Origin: Streptomyces cellulosae
GTDB lineage: Bacteria; Actinomycetota; Actinomycetes; Streptomycetales; Streptomycetaceae
Reading direction: 5' to 3'
Length of the DNA stretch: 64,000 nt
NCBI RefSeq assembly: GCF_000721105.1
Contig: NZ_JOEV01000042.1
Coordinates: 1 to 64,000 of the forward strand
Shown: positions 14,803 to 22,860 of the stretch, one piece after another
Position numbering within the stretch: the first letter of the stretch is position 1
Layout: each line of letters starts with the position of its first letter
Translations under genes and position numbers: made by a program
The notes under the pieces: model-generated
What the model was told of the DNA's origin: nothing
The model's database searches: none
Seen by the model: the letters and a program-made list of their open reading frames with translations, nothing else

Positions 14803-15753
14803 ATGACCGACGCGATCGTCGCCGAAGGCCTGCGCAAGCGGTACGGAGACAAGGCGGCCCTGGACGGGCTCGATCTCACCGTGGCCCGCGGCACCGTCCA
14901 CGGCGTGCTGGGCCCGAACGGTGCCGGCAAGACCACCGCCGTGAGGATCCTGACCACCCTGCTGCGGCCGGACGAGGGTCGCGCCGAGGTGGCGGGCCAC
15001 GACGTGGTCCGGCGGGCCTACGACGTACGCCTGCGCATCGGCCTGCTCGGCCAGCACGCGGCCCTGGACGAGGAGCTCTCCGGCCGCCAGAACCTCGACC
15101 TGTTCGGCCGCCTCCACCACCTGGGCGCCCGCCGTGCGCGCGTGCGCGCCGACGAACTGCTGGAACGCTTCGGCCTCACCGACACCGGCCGCAAACCGGT
15201 CCGCGCCTACAGCGGCGGCATGCGGCGCCGCCTGGACCTCGCGGCCTCCCTCATCACCGAACCGGAGGTCCTCTTCCTGGACGAACCCACCACCGGCCTC
15301 GATCCGCGCGGCCGCGCGGAGGTGTGGGCCGCGGTCCGCTCCCTCGTCGGCGGGGGTACGACGGTCCTGCTGACCACCCAGTACCTGGAGGAGGCCGACC
15401 AACTGGCCGACCGTATCTCGGTCGTCGACGCCGGCCGGGTCGTCGCCGACGGCACGGCCGACGAGCTCAAGGCGATGACCGGCGGCGACCGCATCGACGT
15501 GGTGCTGCGGGACGGCGGTCAACTGGGCGCGGCTCTCGCGCTGTTGCCGGTCTCCGGGGACGAGGTCTCCGTCGACACCGACCGCCGGCTGCTCAGCGCC
15601 CCGGTCACCAACCGGATGGCCGCCCTCTCCGGTGTCGTACGGGCCCTGGAGGAGGCAGGCATCGACGCCGAGGACGTCTTGCTGCGCCGCCCGACGCTGG
15701 ACGAGGTGTTCCTGCACCTCACCGGCGACCACCGAGTGAAGGAGGCCGCGTGA
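14803..15753 (+). CDS. DrrA-type ABC transporter ATP-binding protein
   Basis: A 316-residue ATPase of the daunorubicin-resistance (DrrA) family. The Walker A motif is [12 protein letters not shown], the signature is [15 protein letters not shown], Walker B is [13 protein letters not shown] and the switch lies in [16 protein letters not shown]. The C-terminal DrrA extension ([16 protein letters not shown]) is present. It pairs with the permease whose GTG overlaps its stop by 4 bases. This type exports hydrophobic drugs or lipids; the cargo here is unknown. Expression is probably controlled by the PadR gene upstream. Confidence 0.93.
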   Translation: MTDAIVAEGLRKRYGDKAALDGLDLTVARGTVHGVLGPNGAGKTTAVRILTTLLRPDEGRAEVAGHDVVRRAYDVRLRIGLLGQHAALDEELSGRQNLDLFGRLHHLGARRARVRADELLERFGLTDTGRKPVRAYSGGMRRRLDLAASLITEPEVLFLDEPTTGLDPRGRAEVWAAVRSLVGGGTTVLLTTQYLEEADQLADRISVVDAGRVVADGTADELKAMTGGDRIDVVLRDGGQLGAALALLPVSGDEVSVDTDRRLLSAPVTNRMAALSGVVRALEEAGIDAEDVLLRRPTLDEVFLHLTGDHRVKEAA

Positions 15754-16511
15754 GCGGTTACGCGCTGACCGATTCCTGGACCATGACCCGGCGTGAACTC
15801 GCCCACTGGACCCGGCAGCCGGCGCAGGTCCTGGTGGGCCTGGTCTTCCCCGTGATGCTGCTGCTGATGTTCGGCTACCTCATCGGCGGCGGCCGGGGCG
15901 TCGAGGGGGAGTACGTCGACTACCTGGTCCCCGGCATGCTCGCGCTCACCATGGCGTTCGGCCTGGAGAGCACGATGCTCGCCGTCACGCAGGACCTCAA
16001 CAAGGGCGTCATCGACCGCTTCCGCTCCATGCCCATGACCAACGGCGCGGTCCTGGTCGGCCGTTCGGCCGCCGACATGCTCCAGTCGGCGCTCAGCCTG
16101 ACGGTGATGATCGGTGTCGCCTGCGCCCTCGGCTGGCGTGCGCACGGAGGAGTCGGCGGCTTCCTGGGCGCCCTCGGTCTCCTGCTGCTGTTCCGCTTCG
16201 CCATGCTGTGGATCGGCATCTACCTGGCGATGGTGGCCGGCAAGCCGGAACTGGTGCAGGCCGTGCAGATCCTCGTCTGGCCGGTCGGCTTCCTGTCCAA
16301 CGCGTTCGCGCTCCCCGACTCCATGCCGTCCTGGCTGGGAACGGCGGTCGAGTGGAACCCGATGTCCCAGACGGCGACGGCGGTACGGGACCTGTTCGGC
16401 TGGCCGGGCGCGGAGTCGGGACACGTGGGGGCCGCCGTGCTGTGGCCGGTGATTCTGCTGGCGGTGTTCTTTCCGCTGGCCCTGAGGAGGTTCGCACACC
16501 TGAGCCGATGA
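15750..16511 (+). CDS. DrrB-type ABC transporter permease
   Basis: A 253-residue ABC-2 permease with about six membrane segments ([54 protein letters not shown] and a final [19 protein letters not shown]). The ABC-2 signature is near [20 protein letters not shown] at 15750 overlaps the ATPase stop (GTGA), so translation is coupled. Together with DrrA it would form a two-subunit exporter in the cell membrane. Convergent with glutamate decarboxylase 13 bases downstream. Confidence 0.92.
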   Translation: MSGYALTDSWTMTRRELAHWTRQPAQVLVGLVFPVMLLLMFGYLIGGGRGVEGEYVDYLVPGMLALTMAFGLESTMLAVTQDLNKGVIDRFRSMPMTNGAVLVGRSAADMLQSALSLTVMIGVACALGWRAHGGVGGFLGALGLLLLFRFAMLWIGIYLAMVAGKPELVQAVQILVWPVGFLSNAFALPDSMPSWLGTAVEWNPMSQTATAVRDLFGWPGAESGHVGAAVLWPVILLAVFFPLALRRFAHLSR

Positions 16512-16524
16512 GCCGGGGCAGGCG

Positions 16525-17937
16525 TCAGTGATGGAACCCGGTCGCCGCCCCCTTGTCCCGGGTCGACGGCCCCGACTGGCGCCTCAGTTCCGGCAGCAGC
16601 CGGGTCAGGTCCTCCACGAACATGTCGGCGAGGTCGGCCGAGAAGCCGTTGCGGCAGACCACGCGCAGCACGGACAGGTCCTCCCGGTTCGGCGGGAAGG
16701 TGTACGCGGGCACCAGCCAGCCCCGCTCCCGCAGCCGCCGGGAGACGTCGAAGACGTCATAGGCCCGCACGTCGGGCGCGGTCGTGAAGGCGAACACCGG
16801 AAGCTCGTCGCCCCGGGTCAGCAACCGGAAGTCACCGAGCGCCTCCACGCGGTCGGCGAGGCTCAGCGCCACGTCCCGCGTGGACTGCTGCACGGCTCTG
16901 AAGCCGTCGCGGCCCAGCCGGAGGAACGTGTAGTACTGCGCGACCACCTGGGCGCCGGGGCGGGAGAAGTTGAGGGCGAAGGTCGGCATGTCGCCGCCCA
17001 GGTAGTTGACGTGGAAGACGAGTTCCTCCGGCAGTGCCTCCTTGTCGCGCCACAGCGCCCAGCCGACGCCCGGGTACACCAGCCCGTACTTGTGCCCGGA
17101 GGTGTTGATGGAGGCGACCCTCGGCAGCCGGAAGTCCCACACCAGGTCCCCGTCGAGGAAGGGGGCGACCATCGCCCCGGACGCCCCGTCGACATGTACG
17201 GGGATGTCCAGGCCGGTCCGCTCCTGGAGGGCGTCGAGGGCGGCGCACAGGTCCGCGATCGGCTCGTAGGAGCCGTCGAAGGTGGAGCCGAGGATGCCGA
17301 CGACCCCGATGGTGTTCTCGTCGCACAGGTCGGCGGCGGCCTGCGGGTCGAGGTGGAACCGGTCGCCTTCCATCGGGACCAGCCGGGCCTCCACCTCCCA
17401 GAAGTTGCAGAACTTCTCCCAGCACACCTGGACGTTGACGCCCATGACGAGGTTCGGACGCGCGTCCCGCGACGGATAGCGGTCGGCGTTCGCCCGCGCC
17501 CAGCGCCGCTTGAGCGCGAGGCCCGCGAGCATGCACGCCTCGCTCGACCCGGTCGTCGAACAGCCCACGGCCGCCGACGGGTCGGGTGCGTTCCACAGGT
17601 CGGCGAGCATGGCCACACAGCGCCGCTCCAGTTCGGCGGTACGCGGGTACTCGTCCTTGTCGATCATGTTCTTGTCCCGGCACTCACCCATCAGGACACC
17701 GGCCTGCGGCTCCATCCAGGTGGTGACGAAGGTGGCGAGGTTCAGTCGCGCGTTGCCGTCCAGCATCAGTTCGTCGTGCACGAGCTGGTACGCCGTCGTC
17801 GGCGGCATGGGAGTGTCCGGGAGGCGATGCTTGGGCGGGGCCTCTTCCATGCCGGCGGCCGGGTTCGCCTCTCCGTAGAACGGGTTGACGGACAGGAGGC
17901 GCTCGTCGGACTTCGCGGGACCTTTGTGGAGCGGCAT
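16525..17937 (-). CDS. gadB: Glutamate decarboxylase
   Basis: A 470-residue PLP enzyme converting glutamate to GABA and CO2, consuming a proton. The PLP lysine is Lys283 in NTSGHKYGLVYPG; GCSTTGSSEACML binds the cofactor phosphate, and HVDGASGAMVAPF holds the PLP-ring aspartate. Length is that of GadA/GadB. The ATG at 17937 has GAGGAG 6 bases upstream; an in-frame ATG six codons earlier is less likely. No GABA antiporter gene is adjacent, so acid resistance is only a possibility. It is divergent from tipA. Confidence 0.93.
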   Translation of the reverse strand: MPLHKGPAKSDERLLSVNPFYGEANPAAGMEEAPPKHRLPDTPMPPTTAYQLVHDELMLDGNARLNLATFVTTWMEPQAGVLMGECRDKNMIDKDEYPRTAELERRCVAMLADLWNAPDPSAAVGCSTTGSSEACMLAGLALKRRWARANADRYPSRDARPNLVMGVNVQVCWEKFCNFWEVEARLVPMEGDRFHLDPQAAADLCDENTIGVVGILGSTFDGSYEPIADLCAALDALQERTGLDIPVHVDGASGAMVAPFLDGDLVWDFRLPRVASINTSGHKYGLVYPGVGWALWRDKEALPEELVFHVNYLGGDMPTFALNFSRPGAQVVAQYYTFLRLGRDGFRAVQQSTRDVALSLADRVEALGDFRLLTRGDELPVFAFTTAPDVRAYDVFDVSRRLRERGWLVPAYTFPPNREDLSVLRVVCRNGFSADLADMFVEDLTRLLPELRRQSGPSTRDKGAATGFHH

Positions 17938-18164
17938 GAATTCTCCTCGTGTCATGGGAAGAACGGTGATCGGCGGACCGGAGTTCCGTCCTCCCGCAGC
18001 TGCGTCCGGGATCGCCCCACCACTCACGATAAGCGGACAAAACCGGCGCGACATCCGCAGCGGACCGGAGCCGGCGCCGGAGCCTCCCCGCACCGAACTC
18101 GGAGCGGAGCCATCCCGAATCGCCATCCCGAATCGCCATGCCGATTCCGGAGCGGAAAACGGGC

Positions 18165-18195
18165 TTGCACCTAACGTCGCGTGAGGTCCGAACGT
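18165..18195 (+). promoter_or_regulatory. tipA promoter with TipA dyad
   Basis: A TTGCAC -35 at 18165-18170 is followed 19 bases later by a weak -10 (GAACGT). The long spacer holds an inverted repeat ACCTAACG-TCG-CGTGAGGT (18169-18187, one mismatch). A 19-base spacer with a dyad is the rule for MerR-type activators, and the site resembles the known thiostrepton-inducible tipA promoter. Confidence 0.75.
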
Positions 18196-18225
18196 GGAGT
18201 GCGTACCGAGAAGGGAGCGGACGAA

Positions 18226-18996
18226 GTGAGCTACTCCGTGGGACAGGTCGCCGGCTTCGCCGGAGTCACGGTGCGCACGCTGCACCACTACGACGACATC
18301 GGCCTGCTCGTCCCCAGCGAGCGCAGCCACGCGGGCCACCGGCGTTACAGCGACGCCGACCTCGACCGGCTGCAGCAGATCCTGTTCTACCGGGAGCTCG
18401 GCTTCCCGCTCGACGAGGTCGCCGCCCTTCTCGAGGGCCTGGCCGCCGGCACGTCGGACCCGCGCGCGCACCTGCGCCGCCAGCACGAACTGCTGACCGC
18501 CCGGATCGAGAAGCTGCAGAAGATGGCGGCGGCCGTGGAGCACGCCATGGAGGCACACAAGATGGGCATCAACCTGACCCCCGAGGAGAAGTTCGAGGTC
18601 TTCGGGGACAAGGATCCGGAACAGTACGCCGAGGAGGCGGAAGAGCGCTGGGGCGGCACGGAGGAGTACGCCGAGTCGCAGCGCCGCGCCGCGCGCTACA
18701 CCAAGGAGGACTGGAAGCGCCTGCAGGCCGAGGCCGTCGACTGGAGCGAGCGCTACGGGGCCCTGATGGCGGAGGGTGAACCGCCCACCGGCGAGCGGGC
18801 CATGGACATGGCCGAGGAACACCGGCAGCACATCGGTACCTGGTACTACGAGTGCGGGTATGAGATGCACCTGTGCCTCGGCGACATGTACGTCTCCGAC
18901 GAGCGCTTCAAGGCGTTCTACGACTCCATGCGTCCCGGCCTCGCCGAACACCTCAGGGGCGCGATCAAAGCGAACGCGGCCCGCCACACCTCCTGA
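18226..18996 (+). CDS. tipA: TipAL, thiostrepton-responsive MerR-family activator
   Basis: A 256-residue protein almost superimposable on S. lividans TipAL. The MerR DNA-binding domain opens with SYSVGQVAGFAGVTVRTLHH and YDDIGLLVPSERSHAGHRRY; a coiled-coil linker follows, then the TipAS drug-binding domain (NLTPEEKFEVFGD) ending ANAARHTS. The two cysteines in YECGYEMHLCLGDMY match those near the thiopeptide attachment site of TipAS. GTG at 18226 has GGGAG before it. On binding thiopeptides the protein activates its own promoter, seen just upstream. No exporter is adjacent. Confidence 0.95.
   Translation: MSYSVGQVAGFAGVTVRTLHHYDDIGLLVPSERSHAGHRRYSDADLDRLQQILFYRELGFPLDEVAALLEGLAAGTSDPRAHLRRQHELLTARIEKLQKMAAAVEHAMEAHKMGINLTPEEKFEVFGDKDPEQYAEEAEERWGGTEEYAESQRRAARYTKEDWKRLQAEAVDWSERYGALMAEGEPPTGERAMDMAEEHRQHIGTWYYECGYEMHLCLGDMYVSDERFKAFYDSMRPGLAEHLRGAIKANAARHTS
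18562..18996 (+). CDS. tipA: TipAS, internal translation product of tipA
   Basis: An in-frame ATG at 18562 has GGAGG 8 bases upstream (18549-18553) and would give a 144-residue protein starting MGINLTPEEKFEVFG. This matches the length and start of TipAS, the drug-sequestering form made independently in S. lividans. The product keeps the thiopeptide-binding domain but lacks the MerR DNA-binding part. Confidence 0.82.
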   Translation: MGINLTPEEKFEVFGDKDPEQYAEEAEERWGGTEEYAESQRRAARYTKEDWKRLQAEAVDWSERYGALMAEGEPPTGERAMDMAEEHRQHIGTWYYECGYEMHLCLGDMYVSDERFKAFYDSMRPGLAEHLRGAIKANAARHTS

Positions 18997-19014
18997 TGTC
19001 CTGGCCCGGGGGGC

Positions 19015-19380
19015 TCACTCCCGGGCCAGGACCACGGCCGTCCCGTAGGCGCACACCTCGGTGCCGACGTCCGCCGCCTCCGTCACGTCGAAACGGAACA
19101 TCAGCACACCGTTCGCCCCCCGCGCGCGGGCCTGCTCCACCAGCCGCTCCATGGCCTGGTTCCGGGTCTGCACGAGTGTCTTGGTGAGCCCTTTCAACTC
19201 GCCCCCCACCATCGACTTCAGCCCCGCGCCGATCTGGCTCCCGAGGTGCCGCGAGCGCACGGTCAGCCCGAAGACCTCACCCAGCACTTCCTGGACCCGG
19301 TAGCCGGGAACGTCGTTCGTCGTCACGACCAGCACGTCCGCTCCGGGACCCTGGCCGCCGCCGTAGTCATCGATGCCCAT
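19015..19380 (-). CDS. YbjQ/UPF0145-family protein
   Basis: A 121-residue protein of the YbjQ (heavy-metal-binding-like) family: LVVTTNDVPGYRVQEVLGEV, then a central GAGLKSMVGGELKGLTKTL and RGANGVLMFRFDV. The family forms pentameric rings and its biochemical role is unsettled. No membrane segment is seen. It is transcribed toward tipA and away from the DedA gene. Assignment is by family text only. Confidence 0.8.
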   Translation of the reverse strand: MGIDDYGGGQGPGADVLVVTTNDVPGYRVQEVLGEVFGLTVRSRHLGSQIGAGLKSMVGGELKGLTKTLVQTRNQAMERLVEQARARGANGVLMFRFDVTEAADVGTEVCAYGTAVVLARE

Positions 19381-19521
19381 GACTCACAGCTTGGTCCCGG
19401 ACGACCCACAGTGCATCCTGAGGGCACCGGTGGAACCTGGGGCGGACACATTGCGTTGATAGCTTTGTGCGGCCGCACAAGGACGCCGCACCATCCTCCA
19501 CCCCCTCAGGAGCCCGGAACC

Positions 19522-20448
19522 GTGACGACGATTGCCCTCGGACCGAGCTGGCTGGACCCCAACTATCTGCTCGACACCTACAGCATCTGGGGTCTGCTGC
19601 TCATCGTGTTCGCGGAGTCGGGCCTGCTCATCGGCTTCTTCCTGCCGGGCGACTCGCTGCTGTTCACCGCCGGCCTGCTGATCACCTCGGGCAAGCTGGA
19701 GTTCCCGCTGTGGGGGGCGATCGCCCTCATCTGCGTCGCCGCGATCCTGGGCGACCAGGCGGGCTACATGTTCGGCAAGAAGGTCGGCCCGTCGCTCTTC
19801 AACCGCCCGGACTCCCGCCTCTTCAAGCAGGAGAACGTCACCAAGGCGCACGAGTTCTTCGAGAAGTACGGCCCCAAGTCCCTGGTCCTGGCCCGCTTCG
19901 TGCCGATCGTGCGCACCTTCACGCCGATCATCGCCGGCGTCAGCGGCATGCGGTACCGCTCGTTCCTGGTCTTCAACGTCATCGGCGGCGTCCTGTGGGG
20001 CGCGGGCGTGACCCTGCTCGGCTCCTGGCTCGGCAACATCGGCTTCGTCAACAAGAACATCGAAGCGATCCTCATCCTGATCGTCCTCATCTCGGTGATC
20101 CCGATCGCCATCGAGTTCCTCCGGGCCCGCTCCCAGTCCAGGAAGACCCCGCCCCAGGCCCCCGCCCAGCAGCACCCGCAGCCCATGGACGACGCGACGA
20201 CCCAGCTGCGCCGCATCTCCCCGGCCGACGAGGGCCAGAACGACCAGCAGTACTACTACGGCAACCAGGGCGACCAGGACCAGCAGCCCTACGGCTACGA
20301 CAACCAGCCCTACGGCCGGCCCCAGCAGCAGCCGTACGCCCCACAGCAGCCGTACGGCAACCAGCAGCCGTACGGCAACCAGCAGCCGTACGGCAACCAG
20401 CAGGACGCCCAGCAGAACGAGCAGTACCCGTACAACCAGGGCTACTGA
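19522..20448 (+). CDS. DedA-family membrane protein with QPYGN repeat tail
   Basis: A 308-residue membrane protein of the DedA/VTT family, thought to act as lipid scramblases or in membrane homeostasis. Motifs are visible: FAESGLLIGFFLPGDSLLFT, GDQAGYMFGKKVG and the arginine-containing LARFVPIVRTFTPIIAG, G-x-x-x-G segments and a terminal helix. The last ~100 residues are hydrophilic and low-complexity with repeated QQPYGN. GTG at 19522 follows CAGGAGCCCGGAACC. The tail is unusual for DedA proteins and probably cytosolic. Confidence 0.88.
   Translation: MTTIALGPSWLDPNYLLDTYSIWGLLLIVFAESGLLIGFFLPGDSLLFTAGLLITSGKLEFPLWGAIALICVAAILGDQAGYMFGKKVGPSLFNRPDSRLFKQENVTKAHEFFEKYGPKSLVLARFVPIVRTFTPIIAGVSGMRYRSFLVFNVIGGVLWGAGVTLLGSWLGNIGFVNKNIEAILILIVLISVIPIAIEFLRARSQSRKTPPQAPAQQHPQPMDDATTQLRRISPADEGQNDQQYYYGNQGDQDQQPYGYDNQPYGRPQQQPYAPQQPYGNQQPYGNQQPYGNQQDAQQNEQYPYNQGY
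20344..20397 (+). repeat. Three perfect 18-base in-frame repeats in the DedA tail
   Basis: CAGCAGCCGTACGGCAAC is repeated three times without a mismatch, coding QQPYGN. The perfect identity suggests recent expansion. Related but diverged PYG units lie on both sides. Confidence 0.92.
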
Positions 20449-20509
20449 CAGCCGACCAGGGGACCACCGAGCTCCTTGGCGCCCGACGCCCGCACCACGC
20501 ACCCGGCGC

Positions 20510-22195
20510 CTAGAACCCCCGCGTCCTCTTCGCGGCCTTCCGCTTCCCGGCCGAACCGATCCGCAGGAACATCCGCGAGATCTCCGACCCCAGATTGACC
20601 CCGATCGCGATGGCCATCGCCAGCGCCGCCGCCGTGGACAGCGACACCAACCCCTTGTCCACGTTGTTCTGCGCGAACGACAGCAGTCCGAAGTACGTCG
20701 CGGAACCCGGCAGCAGGGGCCCGATCGCCGCGGTCGTGTACGGCAGCGCGGACGCGAACCGGTACCGGGACAGCAACTGCCCGAACAACCCGACCAGCCC
20801 GGCCGCGACGGCCGTGGAGGCGACCGGTGACAGCTCGCCGGTGTAGTGCATCGCGCCGTACACCGACCACGCGACACCGCCGTTCAAGGTCACCGCCAGC
20901 ACGGTGGAACGTTCCTGCTGGAGCAGCACCGCGAAGGTCAGCGACAGCAGCATGGACGCGCCGATCTGCCACAGCGGCCGCTGGGAGTTGCCCAGGGCCG
21001 CGTCGGGGTTGAGATGGGCGCCCAGTTGCACGCCGACGTAGAGCATCATCAGCACCCCGACGACGATGCCCACGAAGAAGTACATGACCTCCAGCAGACG
21101 CGCCGCCGCGGTGATGTAGAAGCCGGTCAGCCCGTCCTGCACGCCCGCCACGAGCGCCCGCCCGGGCAGCAGCGCGAACAGTCCACCGGTGACCACCGCG
21201 GACGCCTTCACGTCCACGTGTGCCAGCGTCAGCGCGATGCCGATCGCGGCAGGCGGCATCGCGGCGACCGTGAACTGGTAGAACTCCGGCAGCCCGCGCC
21301 CCGCGCACAGCCACGCCAGCCGGTCGCCGAGCATCGCGCCCAGCGCGGCCGCGACGAAGACGACCAGGTCACCGCCGACCAGCACGGAGGCCGCACCCGC
21401 GAGCAGTCCGCTCGCGCACGTCAGCACCCAGCCGGGGTACGGATGCCGGTTGCGGCGGATCTCGGCGAGCCGCCGGTAGGACTCCTCCAGCGAGATCTGC
21501 GTCTCGGGGTCGCTGAGGTCGTCGACCAGCTGGAACACGGCGGCGAGCCGGGTGTAGTCGGTGCCGCGGCGACGCACGGTCCGCGACGCCGTCACCGGGT
21601 CCTCGACCAGGGACGGCTGGTACGAGATGGACAACAGGGTGAAGGTGACGTTCGGCTCGCAGCGGTCGAGGCCGTAGGACCGGCAGACGGCGAACATCGC
21701 CGCCTCGACGTCCTCGGCTCCCTCACCGCCCGCCAGCAGCAGTTCGCCGATACGCAGCGTCAGGTCGAGCACGCGCGGAACAGCCGGCCCTTCCTCCTCC
21801 GCCTTGTGCACCACCTCCAGCGCGGGCCGTTCGGCCACCGGCATCCGCAGCATCGTGCGCATCCGGTCCTGCCACGGCACGTCCTTGGTCAGACTGACCA
21901 CAGGGACACCGGTCGGCGGCGTGAACGCGGGCGGTGGATTCTTCGCGCTGTACGTACGCGGCGGGCTGAACGCCGACCCCTCCGGCTCGGCCGGCGGCGT
22001 CTGCGGGACGTCGAGCCCGTCCGGCAGGGCGAACTCGGAGGTGGCCTCCGACTCGCCACCGGCCCTGGGGACGGCGAGCCCGTCGGGAAGGGCGAACTCG
22101 GACGTGATCTCCGGATCGAAGACGCCCCTCGCCTCGTCCGTCTGCGGTTTGCGGTCCTCCGCGTACGTCACTCCGTTGTGCTCCCTGTACGACAC
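20510..22195 (-). CDS. Threonine/serine exporter family protein (ThrE)
   Basis: A 561-residue membrane protein with both ThrE modules fused. A ~140-residue hydrophilic N-terminus (with SEFALPDGL twice) is followed by the DUF1212 domain (LTLRIGELLLAGGEGAEDVEA, then five membrane helices) and the DUF3815 domain with about five more, ending SEISRMFLRIG. ThrE exports threonine and serine by proton motive force in Corynebacterium. The GTG at 22195 (VSYREHNGV) is preferred over an upstream TTG. It is cotranscribed at most with ppa upstream; convergent with the DedA gene. Confidence 0.87.
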   Translation of the reverse strand: MSYREHNGVTYAEDRKPQTDEARGVFDPEITSEFALPDGLAVPRAGGESEATSEFALPDGLDVPQTPPAEPEGSAFSPPRTYSAKNPPPAFTPPTGVPVVSLTKDVPWQDRMRTMLRMPVAERPALEVVHKAEEEGPAVPRVLDLTLRIGELLLAGGEGAEDVEAAMFAVCRSYGLDRCEPNVTFTLLSISYQPSLVEDPVTASRTVRRRGTDYTRLAAVFQLVDDLSDPETQISLEESYRRLAEIRRNRHPYPGWVLTCASGLLAGAASVLVGGDLVVFVAAALGAMLGDRLAWLCAGRGLPEFYQFTVAAMPPAAIGIALTLAHVDVKASAVVTGGLFALLPGRALVAGVQDGLTGFYITAAARLLEVMYFFVGIVVGVLMMLYVGVQLGAHLNPDAALGNSQRPLWQIGASMLLSLTFAVLLQQERSTVLAVTLNGGVAWSVYGAMHYTGELSPVASTAVAAGLVGLFGQLLSRYRFASALPYTTAAIGPLLPGSATYFGLLSFAQNNVDKGLVSLSTAAALAMAIAIGVNLGSEISRMFLRIGSAGKRKAAKRTRGF

Positions 22196-22283
22196 GTTCA
22201 GCAAGCCTCAGTATGCGCACAGGGACGCGAAGGGGCCGCGCCACCCCGGGAGGGGTCACGCGGCCCGCGGTGCCGAGCGGCGA

Positions 22284-22775
22284 TCAGTGGCCGCCCTGCT
22301 CCTTGAAGCGCTTGTACGACCGCTCGATCTCGGCCTCGGCGTCCGAGCGGCCCACCCAGTTGGCGCCCTCGACGGACTTGCCGGGCTCCAGGTCCTTGTA
22401 GACCTCGAAGAAGTGCTGGATCTCCAGGCGGTCGAACTCGGAGACGTGGTGGATGTCGCGCAGGTGCTCCACGCGCGGGTCGTGCGCGGGCACGCACAGC
22501 AGCTTGTCGTCGCCGCCCGCCTCGTCGGTCATGCGGAACATGCCGATCGTGCGGCACTGGATGAGACAGCCGGGGAAGGTCGGCTCGTCCAGGATGACCA
22601 GCGCGTCCAGCGGGTCGCCGTCCTCGCCGAGGGTGTTCTCGACGAAGCCGTAGTCGGCCGGGTAGCTGGTCGAGGTGAAGAGGCGACGGTCCAGGCGGAT
22701 CCGACCGGTCTCGTGGTCCACCTCGTACTTGTTCCGCGAACCCTTCGGAATCTCGATCGTGACGTCGAACTCCAC
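22284..22775 (-). CDS. ppa: Inorganic pyrophosphatase
   Basis: A 163-residue family I soluble pyrophosphatase, hydrolysing PPi from biosynthesis. Active-site text is present: [39 protein letters not shown] (the D-x-D-P-x-D metal site), [20 protein letters not shown]. Upstream in-frame ATG and GTG codons exist, but ATGGAGGAGCCACCG supplies a GGAGG site 8 bases before the GTG at 22775, so that start is used. Divergent from the D-Ala-D-Ala carboxypeptidase. Confidence 0.93.
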   Translation of the reverse strand: MEFDVTIEIPKGSRNKYEVDHETGRIRLDRRLFTSTSYPADYGFVENTLGEDGDPLDALVILDEPTFPGCLIQCRTIGMFRMTDEAGGDDKLLCVPAHDPRVEHLRDIHHVSEFDRLEIQHFFEVYKDLEPGKSVEGANWVGRSDAEAEIERSYKRFKEQGGH

Positions 22776-22860
22776 CGGTGGCTCCTCCATGATCAGCACA
22801 TAGTTCTGGTGGTTAAGTGTCCCTCACGCAGGTGTGTGATCGCGAAAGGGGCTGGTGGTC

